NCBI GenBank assembly: GCA_038502055.1
Contig: JAXRKN010000044.1
Span: 3,320,001 to 3,384,000 of the forward strand
From: Tanytarsus gracilentus
Taxonomy: Eukaryota > Arthropoda > Insecta > Diptera > Chironomidae
Length of the DNA: 64,000 bases
Reading direction: 5' to 3'
The notes beneath the pieces are model-generated. The model did no database searches, was not told the DNA's origin, and saw only the letters and a list, made by a program, of their open reading frames with translations. A program made the position numbers and the translations under genes. Shown here one piece after another: positions 12,847-23,800 of the stretch; within the stretch, counting starts at the first letter, position 1, and every line of letters begins with the position of its first letter.

Positions 12847-13539
12847 ATGTCTCAAATCATTGGTTCTATTCCACCATTCAATCAGTATAGTGACAATTGG
12901 GACACTTATAATGAAATTCTAGATCAATTTTTCATCGTCAATAGCATCGAGGATGAGAAAAAGACGGCTTTCCTAATTTCGTGCATCGGAACTGAGACTT
13001 ATAAAACACTACGAGATATTTGCAATCCGTTTTTGCCGAAAGATAAAAGCTTCGATGAGCTCGCTGAAATTCTAAGAAAGCAATTTTCGCCTCAAATCGC
13101 GATTTTTAGAGAAAGAACCAATTTTTACGAAGCGAAACAGAATGTGGGCGAAAACGTGATATCATACTATGGTAGGCTTAAGAAATTGTCTGTGGATTGT
13201 AAATTTGGTGAATTTTTGGAGGCAGTGCTGCTCGATAAGTTCGTAACTGGATTACGGCAGGGCCAGATACTCGACAGGCTGTGTGAAGAAAATGAATCAA
13301 TGACACTCCAACAGGCCGTCGATATTGCGATGAATAAAGAGTGCGCACTAAAGGAAATTATCGGAATTACTGAGCCTGTCTATCAACCTCCAGTTTACAA
13401 TCAACCCGCTTACAATAGATATGGAAGTGAGTGTGGTGAGCCGCGAGGAAGAGGTGGCCGTAGGGGTGGATATAAAGGGAGAAAACCGGTCGAGGAAAAT
13501 TGGAGAAATCAAACAACAAATGAAGCAGAACCGCAATAA
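12847..13539 (+). CDS. Solo retrotransposon gag-like protein, intronless, 230 aa
   Basis: Single-exon ORF, ATG at 12847, TAA at 13537-13539. Residues ~10-165 look like a Ty3/Gypsy-type gag capsid region, an all-helical fold with the recognisable stretch FRERTNFYEAKQNVGENVIS, then YGRLKKLSVDC and LLDKFVTGLRQGQILDRL. The C-terminus has no CCHC zinc knuckle. Instead there is a Pro/Tyr patch (PVYQPPVYNQPAYNRYG) and an Arg/Gly-rich tail of RGRGGRRGG type that could bind RNA. No protease, reverse transcriptase or integrase follows, since the next gene begins 60 bases away on the other strand, and I see no flanking LTRs. A TATA/initiator promoter lies upstream and AATAAA hexamers lie at 13535 and 13570. 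The unit therefore looks like a free-standing gene, either a host-domesticated gag or a recent fragment. The family call is by pattern only. Confidence 0.75.
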   Translation: MSQIIGSIPPFNQYSDNWDTYNEILDQFFIVNSIEDEKKTAFLISCIGTETYKTLRDICNPFLPKDKSFDELAEILRKQFSPQIAIFRERTNFYEAKQNVGENVISYYGRLKKLSVDCKFGEFLEAVLLDKFVTGLRQGQILDRLCEENESMTLQQAVDIAMNKECALKEIIGITEPVYQPPVYNQPAYNRYGSECGEPRGRGGRRGGYKGRKPVEENWRNQTTNEAEPQ

Positions 13540-13569
13540 ATGTTATCTTATCTTTTATTGTGCTTAAAA

Positions 13570-13575
13570 AATAAA
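13570..13575 (+). terminator. AATAAA poly(A) signal of the gag-like gene
   Basis: Canonical AATAAA about 30 bases after the stop codon, followed by an A-rich stretch. Another AATAAA overlaps the stop codon (13535-13540). The convergent GFOD reading frame ends at 13599. Confidence 0.5.
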
Positions 13576-13598
13576 AAATGTGATAAAAAAAAGCTTTT

Positions 13599-14811
13599 TT
13601 AACTTCTCATATCAGGTGACTCAACTTTTACCCAAGCGCGGTTTTCGCTTGATTTTTTAATCGAATCGATGACAATTTGAACGTAGAGACCGTCATTGAA
13701 ATTGGCGGCAGTGCTCACTGGTTGCTTGTTCCAGAAAGATTCTTTGATAGCTGAAAGCATTCGATTCATTCCTTTAATGTGCAATGACTCAGAAGCTTGA
13801 ATTTCTACGTAAAGTTTTTCTTCCTTAAATTCTCCATTTGGGTCGTTCGCTTTTTTCTTGTAGCAAAAAAGATCGCCACCAATAACACTGAGATTTCCAT
13901 GCTGTCCAATTATCGTAATTTCCTGTTCGAATCCATTACGACATTGATGATTCGACTTAATATTAGCGGTGACTAAAATTCCATTCTCAAGTTCCATTTG
14001 AAAAGTTGTGAAATCCGGTGCGGTGATGCTTCGTATGCCTTGAATATTTTCAGTTTGACTTTTAAAATTTCTAACGACACCATGCACTCGAATCGCCTTT
14101 TTTCCAGTTAAAAAGTGAACTAGGTCGATTACGTGGGATCCGCTTAAAGTAAGACATCCTCCTCCCTTAAAAAAATATTATTGCAATTAATTAATTTTAT
14201 GACTCTAAAATTTATTTTACCATATGACGATCGTGAATCCACTCATAAAAATTATTTTCACTGTTTAGTGACGAAACTTTCACATTTATGTCGATCAAAT
14301 GAATTTCGCCGATAAAATTTATGGGTTGAGATGAAAGGGGAAAAATGAGGTTTTAATGAATGAGGATGATAATATTAGAGGATTGTAAATGAGGGTTTTT
14401 TTAAAAAGTTAAAATTTTACCATTTTCTGAGCATCAGCGACACTAATTCCTATTGGTCCCACACAAACTACGTGCTTTCCAATACCCAAACATTTTCCGG
14501 AAATTACCGAGTGCAAGAATGGCTGTGTGAGCAAGAACAGCAGAAGCACTTCCTTCTTCAAGAGAACCTCGTCGATTTTATTCGTGAAGAAATTTATGTT
14601 GAGTGCATTCGCATACTCTTGAGCCTCTTGAGCAGTCCGTCCCCAGATTCCAACAACATTAAACCCTTTCTCTCTCAACATCGGCACGAGTGTTTTTGTT
14701 AATTCATTGCATCTATAATTTTTTATGAACATTCAATTAGTGCTGTGAGATGATTGAAGGATTAAAAATTGATTACCCAAAAATTCCAACTCCGATCGAC
14801 ATGTTTAACAT
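13599..14811 (-). pseudogene. GFOD-like Gfo/Idh/MocA oxidoreductase with a missing central segment
   Basis: Resembles glucose-fructose oxidoreductase domain-containing proteins (GFOD1/2): a Rossmann NAD(P)-binding half plus a Gfo/Idh/MocA C-terminal half. Pieces in gene order are 14811-14777 (start MLNMSIGVGIFG), 14712-14421 (NELTKTLVPMLREKGF to ISVADAQKM), an open stretch from about 14330 to 14222 (INFIGEIHLIDI to YEWIHDRHM), and 14165-13599 (GGGCLTLSGSHVIDLVHFLTG to the stop). The first two join in phase, and so do the last two. Between ADAQKM and FIGEIHL the family normally has about 35 residues (an RYYP...LRFLP...MK-type helix region). Here only ~95 bases lie between them, with no AG acceptor on the coding strand from 14420 down to 14278 and an in-frame stop if unspliced. 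It is either a pseudogene, a deletion allele, or an assembly gap. The final 189-codon exon is intact. Confidence 0.65.
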
Positions 14812-17800
14812 AATAATTTAAAGAAAAACCTTTTTTTTGTGTAAATCTAAAATAAAATAACAGTAAACAAATAAAGTCAGATATTCAAAACCGTGCGAGC
14901 GGCTGATGGTAAAAAATTTGAAAATGAGCTTTCATTTTTTAACGAATTGTTTGCGTTTTAAGTCTTTTAATGAATTTTATTAATTTTATGTATTTTTCTT
15001 AATGTGTCTTAATTATTTAAGGCAAGTGTTTAATTTTTTAAAAGAGTCTCTGATTCATTTTTCACGACAGAATTTTTAGAATCTTAATCTTTTGAAATCT
15101 GTCCATTAAATTTTTTTCCTGGATTTAAATATAATAAATTATTACACGATCTTCTTAATATTTAATCAAATTTTCCCACACACGTCTGCAGATTTTTTTA
15201 TCAAACTTTTATTTTCTTCACCTTTTTCCAAACACCCTTTTCGAAAAAAAAACACAATCATGTTGTTCGTAATTTTTCATTATGAGCACATAAAATTTTC
15301 TCCTTATTGTCACGCTTCGAAAGCAAAAAGCGATCCAAAGTCTCTTTCATGCTTTGGTATACATGTGTGAGCTGACAAAAGAACTGAATGAAGATTTATT
15401 GTTTTAAAGCTGAGACTGTGTTAAATTTTCAAACCCTCATCATTCGTTTGAATCACATTCAAATAGGCATATTGTCAGTGATTAGAGATTCACAAAAATA
15501 AAGTTTAAATCCACACCATGAAAAAAACTTGGATGGAGGATAGACAACATTTAAAATTAAGAGGAAATTATTCGATGCGGAAAATCGAAAAAAGGTGTCT
15601 GTCTGTTAATCACATGTGGAGGTGATTAAGCTCTATTTTTTTATCCAGGAATTTTGTGCTTAAAATCTCCAGCGAGTAATTTAAAAAATCAAGTTCACCA
15701 TAAATTTCTCACACAACTTGAGAATCTTAAGCGTCACTCGAGGGGATCATCATTAACACGGAAATAAACATTTTTCTCTATCCAGTTGTGCAGCGAAGCG
15801 ATTTGTAACATTTCGTTCGTGAATTCTTTGTTTTGCATTTATTTGCTTTGAAGAGAAATAAGGGACGATCGAGGATTTCCGGTTGGGAGTTAAAGGTAAA
15901 TTAGAAAGGTCTATTATTTTATAAGAATTGGTTTTTATCAACCCAGGACACAGTAATCTTGTGATATTCAAAAAATAAATTTGTTTTCAAATTTAAAAAT
16001 TGATTTTATTCAATTTATTCTTACCGTTTTTTTGTACCTGATTTCACTCGCACGTTTACACTTTGAAAACATTAAAAAATAATTAAATTTTATGTATTTT
16101 CACCTAAAACTTTTCGTGAATTCGAATCATCTTGGGAACAATCAAAAACCCTTAAAAATATCTCAAAAACTTGCGTTTTTCAATTCTTCATCGAAAATTA
16201 AAAATTTAATATTGTCAGCAAAAAAGTTACGCTGTCACTCACCGTCTCGTGGTTTCCGGTTGCTGCTTTTTTGAGTATGAATAATTTTACGGGAGCAAAA
16301 GAACAAAAGTGACGTGTCAGTTTTCACACCGTGGGAGATTGACAATGAAGGCACTTTTTTAGATTTTACTTCATGGTAGAAAAAATCCTTCCGAACATTA
16401 TTTGCTGCCTTCATCCTTCATCACCGTCAATAACATTGACACCATCACGCTGTAAAATTACACTCCAGGAGATGTAATGAAAATTTCTGAGAAAAAGGTA
16501 AAAAATGATCGCAAACAATTTGATTAACTCGACCTTCAAAAAAGCAGTCACGATAAATAATCGATAAAAGGGTCATTTAATGGGGAACATCATAATAGAC
16601 ATCAAGAGCGAGGAAAAGCTGTTATTAGATCATATCGCAATGAAAAAAAGAAAAACTTTTCATGAAAGGTTCTTCAGGCTGTTGTGAAATTGAGCGTGTC
16701 GTAATAAAAATACGATGTAAAAGTGAAGGTAAAGAAGAACTTTGTGAATATCAATGAAGTGTGACGAAATTATGTTGAGGAAATAGAAAAATCCATTATG
16801 AGAAAAAATACTAGTAAAAATGTGATAATGATCTGTCGTGTCATTTTCGAGGGTGACTCAAAGTCGTTGAATATTTTATGAATTAAAGCTTCAAATATTT
16901 TTTTAAATTGCATTGCATTGTAAAATTAGTGAAATTATTTTATTTTTTTTTAATTGATTGACTTTAGGTATTCAAAAATATATAAATCGACACGTTATGC
17001 TCGTTCTCTTCATATTCGATGAATTCCCTTGCTCAAAATAACAAACTGAGGAATTCAAATGATGTGAAAATAAAACTAGGTATCGCAATCATTCGGTATT
17101 GTTACTCAATTTGTTCGATCATATCTCTTCCGGATTTATGCAAATAAACTTTTGTTTGCAAGCAAATTGAAATTGAGTCCTCGAAGTGGAGGAAAAGATT
17201 AAATAGAGAAAACATTTTCATAAAAAATTTAAACAATAAATTACATTCAACTATGCACATTTGCACCACATGATTGTGGTGGGTATGTTATGGTTTCTAT
17301 GAGGAAGTGAGCAGATGTGAGTCGCACATTCGTTAAATTAAATTGGCAAATTCCTTTAAAAGCTTTTCAAGCGTGATGTCAGCTAAAATTTTCGAAATAT
17401 TTCGAAATCTCATAAAAAGATTTTTAATTTTGTAAAATTCTTAAAGATAAATTTTTGAAAAATATTTTTTAAAATTTATAAAAATCAACATTTACAAAAT
17501 TAAAAACTTTTTCTGGATCACTGACTTCTGTTTTGAATCTTATAAATCTCATTCTATAAAGGAAAATTTACTCGATGAATCCCAAAATCTCTGAGATGCA
17601 TGAATGCATAAACTTCCTCACACATTTCACAATTGTAAACTTTATTGCAATTGATTTGAATAAGGAATAAGACGTGCATTTCAGAAACGTTAAATCTCTA
17701 GATTTTTTTTGTGCTGAAATTTTCTTCCCACAAATTTCTAAACTTGGCATTTTTTTTCGGTGATAAAATTTTATTATTTATTGCTGACAAATCGAAGCTC

Positions 17801-20800
17801 TGCACATTGAAAAATAAAATCATGTTGAAAGCTCATAACGTCGATGGAAAATTGAAAATTATAAGTTGAGGATGTTCCATAAATTCTCTCATGAAGGTTG
17901 GCAGTGGTTTCCTTACATTTTTTTAAAAGTGAAGAATAAAAGATTTTGTTAAGGGAAATAATTCAAAGTCTTTTGGCTGAGTGAGAAAGAGAGATGAAAA
18001 TTTCAAATTTTACAAGAAACTAGAAATGCTTAAAAAATTCTTTAGTAACCACGTAAAAAATTTATAGATTTTTCAAAAAAAGCTTTTATGAGCTTTTATT
18101 TAATACTTTTCAAAAGCTTTATACTTAACTTTTCAGCACATTTCTCTGCAATGCTCAAAATTTCAAACCATGAAAACTTAAACATAGTTCATTCGAGAGT
18201 TCAGCATAATCTCACTTCAAAAATAGCTTTTTAATTCTTTCAACGAGCTGAATGAAATTTTCATGAGCAAGCAAAAGCTCATAAAGTGAAATAATTAATG
18301 AGCAAAATTTTGGTGTTGAAAGAGAAAAAAAGTTTACGATAAAAAGTAAATTGTGTGGAAAATGTTTTCTCGACTTGCATACGCTTAAAGCGTTTTAATT
18401 TATGAAATGAGCAAAACATGACCACACACAACACATAATTAATCTCACTTTGCATCAGTTGACTCGTTAAAGCTCATTAATTTCATGATGTTTTTATGCC
18501 GAGAAAATCTTCATGGAATCTGATGTCATGTTACAAAATTACCGAGTTGAGCGTTTAACAGAATTATTTTCATTCATGCTCTCATTTGTGATTTTTACAC
18601 CCACACTTAAATAAAAGCAATTAAGTGCAATTATTGAAATTGTTATTTCATCGTGGGATTTTGTCACTCTTGAGGGTAATTTTGTTAATTTAAAGCTACT
18701 CAAGTGAATTGTCAATAGATTTATTTTAATTTTTCAATTTGCATGCAAAATCCCACTGCAGATTTTTTAATTTACATATTTTTATGTGTGAAAAATTGCA
18801 CATTTAAAGTTGCATGCTTGAATTTTTTTTCTTTCACAATAATAATTAAATGCAACCATCTGGTGTTGAGCAACAACGTGGTGGAAAAGTATTTTATTTA
18901 ATGGAGCAAACTAAAAGTTAATGGTGAACTAAATAAGCGCCAAACCCAGGAAAAAATAAACTTTCTGCTTTTAAATTTTTTTACAATTTCTTAATTTACC
19001 AACTGGGTGAAATTAAATGCTTAATAATTACATTTTTCTAGTGCAGTAAAAGTTCATCGCCATTATTAAATTTTAATTACGGAAATTTCAAATTTGACAA
19101 CATCACGTAAAATGCAAATATTTCCTCAAGCAAAATCCGCAAATTGTGGATAATTTTTTTATTCGTAAGAAAATATTTTCTTAATTATAATTAAGAAGAA
19201 ATTTTGTGATAGATCATAATTTTGATATCAACATTATTCAACTTTCATGAGCTACATGATGATGCCATAAATATATGGGAAATAAAATTAGTAGATTGGA
19301 GATAAAAATTAACAAAGTCATTGCATTCATCAAAATCAATATTATGGTCGTAATCAAGCTACTGATATTTTTGTCATTTTCTTTTTATTGATTTTTCTTC
19401 TTTTATTATCCAGAGATTCTTTTTATCATCTTGAAAGTTGAGAATGTCAATTTTAGGAAAAAAATTTAGTTGAAAATAAAATTCCCAGAAAGAAAAGAAT
19501 TTTTTAAAAATTAAAAAAATAATTAAAATTTTTGAAACAATTTTTAAAAATTTAAACTGCAAATGTTTTTTTCATAACTGGGTTGACATGAGATAAATTT
19601 CTAAGCCACTTGGGGACGATAAGAAAATATCTTTCAGACTGAATTCATTTCATCAATTTCACTGTGTGACTCGTGGAGAAGAAAAAAGAATTTAATTCGA
19701 AAGTTTAGTTTTCACAAAAACTTCTCGCATCTTTCTCAATTTCACATGTCACCTCTCACATAACGGCAAGTGTCACATACATGTTGAGAAGTTTATCGAA
19801 ATAAAATTTATAAATAAAAATCTTCACATTTCAATTGCGAGTGAGTGCATGAGAGGGGAAATCAATATAGAATATAAATTTCAATATTGACATGGAAGTC
19901 GATCGAGCGCGTCATTGTCGATAATTTTTGATAAATATTTGAAGAAATTGGAGAGAGCTCACAAGCATATTTTTGTGATTTTTGATTTTCAATAAGTTTT
20001 CAGATAAATTTTCTTTAAGTTCGAACCTTGAAAAATTAAAATCTTCACTTATTAATGCTCCAATTAACTTTTTCTCTTCCTTTTGTAAACATGCACGTAA
20101 AAATCATTTAAGAACAATGATTTAATGAGACATTGAAAGTGCATGAAAAAATTAATTTATTTTTTAAAAACATTTTTAATTAAACCAATTAGGAGAAAAT
20201 GAAAAAGTTTCACATCGAATGACGATGTTCGTGGATGCTGCTGTTAGCGAAGTTAAGGATTAATTTAAAATCTCTCACTGAGCTCGAAAATTGCACGCTA
20301 GGAAAAAGTTTGAATCAGCTTATTTTTTAGCTACTTATTTTCTTTCACGCATGAGCTCCGTCTCAATATTTGATGTTGACTATAAATTCTATAAAATTGA
20401 AACTTTCTTTCGATATGAGATTGCCACATGTGAATTTGCCTGCACTCAATTTTGTAAACGAGGAAAGATAAAAAAATTGCAATTTCCTGGCTTTAAACTT
20501 TCTCATCGTCAACATTGCAAACCCATCAAGAAATTCTCAAAGTTTTTACATCAAATGAAAAGCCAAACAAAAATATTCTCAATTGCTTAGTGGGCAAAAC
20601 GAAAAAAATATTTATCCAGTCAAGTCATAAAATTTATTTTTCGCTCTCTTTCGAATGTACTCGTGTAGAATAAAAAATTTGAGCGACCTTTTCATGCTCA
20701 CTGACGCTCGCGTCCTGTCAAAAACATAAATTGTAGAACGTCGATTATTAAGCGAATGCCAAAATCATCAACAGGTGGATGAAAAAAAGTCAAATCAAAT

Positions 20801-23800
20801 CAGAGAAATGAAATAGAAATAAATTTTTATGAGAGACAGCGCGTGTCAATCAAAATCACTAAAAGTCAATCAAGAGACGTCAGTTTGATTTGTCGGAAGG
20901 TCGAAAGCTTTTGAACTATTTCATCTCCAACAAAGTTCGATAGTCAGTTGATTTACCAACTGTGCAATTAATGTTTCATCACGTCTTAAACTTTCCAGGG
21001 GTGATTTGAAGTCTTCAGCAAAAGGCAACAGATGAATGTTTTTTGATTTCCTTAACGTTTCACATAAAAACAACATGAAATTGTTTGATTAAATTTTCTT
21101 AGATTTTAAATGTTGATGTGAATTTAGCGGAGTCCAAGGGAGAGAAATATAATATGAAAAAATCAGAGAAATTGAGCAAATTTGAATTTGTACTTATTAA
21201 AAAAAATTCATCAATATTTTTTTTAAATTTTAATCCCATCCCCATCCTTCTTAGCCTACCAAATTCCATATCACAATCTGTCGATTTATGTAAGCGAAAA
21301 TAATTGGATTTTCCCTTGATTCGAATTAAGAGCGAGAAAGAGAATATAAAAATGTAGCAAATGGATGAAGCGGAGAGCTTCAAGCAATTTAGCTAAACAT
21401 AGGAAAAATAAAATTCGTACTTATTCTATCACTCACGAAAATTGCTCCTGACAAGATCACGACTCTCGGTGGAGCCATAAAAATTACCCAAAAATTTATT
21501 CGAATTCTTTTGCCATTGTTTTGTGGTTATTTATATGTGCGGAAAAATCCAGGCGCATGAGACGAAAAAAAAGTAATGAACTTTTTTAAGCTCTTTTAAT
21601 ACTTTTGGAAAAAAAATGTTGTAACGCTTTTAATTAAATTTTTGTTCTTCCTTTAAATCCTTTCTATTTCGTTTAAAGATGAGAAAATTTCAAATTAATC
21701 TCATGGTTTGAAATTAAAAACTATTTCATGAACTTTTCAGAAAGAAACTCATGTCATTTAGTAATTAAAAAATACAATTTAAACTTTTTGTCATTTTAAA
21801 AATTATTTACACTCTCAATGGGTGTTGAACTTCTTTAGAATTGAATAAAAAGTAAAAGTATCTTTCGAGTGAATTAACGAGTAATTTACTTCCATTTCGA
21901 GAAGTCTCAAAGGATGATTAAAAAATTATCTTTTCTTTTGAAACTTGATCATGGTGTAGAAAATTAATTAAAAAACGTTAATTAGCAATTGAAGATTGTA
22001 ATTATTAAAATAATTTAAATTTAATTTTCGTCAAAAAAATTTGACATTTAAAAGTTTCGAGAAATTCTTATTTTAGCACACATTAACTGATTTTTGTCTT
22101 AATTAAATGAGAGCTTTACAATAATTAACTTCAAATTTTTATGTTAAACTTTTTCACTTTGTTACTAAAATCTGTTAACTGTTAATTTTCAATCCAACTG
22201 TCTGAAATTCCCATCCAAACTCATAAAAGATGACCATAAAAACTTTTCACCCCTCCTCCGTCGCATTTTGTTCCATTTGTTGAGCTGATAACAATCACTC
22301 GTGCTCAAGAAAAAGTTTTGATGGCTAAATATAAATAACATGAACTGAATCCCAAGGATAATGGAAGATTATCAAATTTTATCATCTTTTGCATGCGATT
22401 AAAGAATTTCTTCTGTAGCTTTGGGTGACGAAGGTAAAAGAGTCGCTTAACATTATTAAACTGACCTCAAAGGCTTGCTTTTGATGAAAAAAAATTATGC
22501 GAAAATAAAAAACGCGCTCGACCCTTAGAATTTAAAATAATGAAATTTCGTGGAATTTTTGATGATTTCAATCAACTCCACGTGACATAAATAAAAATGA
22601 ACTCTGTTGCTTTCACTTGCTGTAAAGTTAAATTGAAATGATGAAGATTTATGCAAATCAGCATGATGCACAAAAATGATGAATTGCACTCGCGGTGTTA
22701 AAAGTTGAAAGCGAGAAGGAAAATTATTTTGTTTATTCACACAAACTTTACTCGAATTGCGAGATGAATTTAAAACAGCAAAAAGTGAAAAATAAATAAA
22801 ATTTATGCACACAAACATGCAAAGTTTTTCTTTAAATGAAAATTTTATAATATAAAACTTTAAAATGCACTCAGGGGGTTGTTTTTTGATGTTTAAGAAA
22901 AATTATGGTGTGTGAGCTTGTGATAAAAAACACAAACTTTTATGTTATTAAAAAAGTTTCGTAAATTATTTAAAACAGATGGAAAAATTTGTGAACTAAG
23001 CGAAAATTAATTAATAAATTATTTATGCGAGCACTTAAGACTAGAAGAGCAATTTTATCTAAATTTTTAAAATTTAAACTTTTTAAGAGCTTTTAATACA
23101 AATTCCAATTTTAAAATATTCTCAAAACCTCATCACGAACAACAAAAAAAAACTCAAAATCAGTAAAGAAAATAATTAATTCGAAAATCGTTTGACAGTC
23201 AAAAAAATGTAAATCAAATTATTAAATTTTCAACTAATTAATGAGACCCTTCCTCGCGCCTAATCCATAATAATTATTCATTTTTATTAGAAAACTCATT
23301 AAACCTCGTGATGATGATTGAGAATTTTCCAGCACAGGCTTGTGAATAATTTTTCTTCTTTCTCAGCTTCTGGAATTCTATCAATCGATTATTAATTAAG
23401 CACTCTTCATCGCTCATTATAATTTCAATTAGGAAATTTCTCCTTGTCATAACAAATTGGGTAGCATTTACATTTCACATGACTTCGAGTTGATTAAATT
23501 TTGTGTCACCAGAAAATTATAACCGATAGAGTTTCAATTTGGTTTTACAAGCATCTCTTCTGGTTTAACGCATTCATTTTTAATCAAAAAAGGTTATCGA
23601 TATGTGTGTGAAAGTAATTGGCACTAGATGAATGTCCTTTCTGAATTATTCATCATCCAATTTGAAAATTCTCGATTTAAATGGCTTTCAGCCAAACGAT
23701 CCTTTCTCAATCGGAAAGTGAGATGAAGCATAAGAAAAACATCTTAAGCCCAAGAGAGAAAATACGTTGGAGTATTATGAAGTCGCTTGATTTTCATTGA

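Noticed and set aside
13348..13536. Open frame on the minus strand inside the gag-like gene
   Set aside because: It is a shadow of the plus-strand ORF, with no independent start context or motif.
12847..13600. Full LTR retrotransposon around the gag-like ORF
   Set aside because: No long direct repeats, primer-binding site, protease, reverse transcriptase or integrase were seen; the neighbouring DNA is ATPCL 3' region and the GFOD-like gene.
20291..20590. 99-aa plus-strand ORF
   Set aside because: ATG-started but with Phe/Lys-rich composition, no domain, no flanking gene signals; treated as chance.
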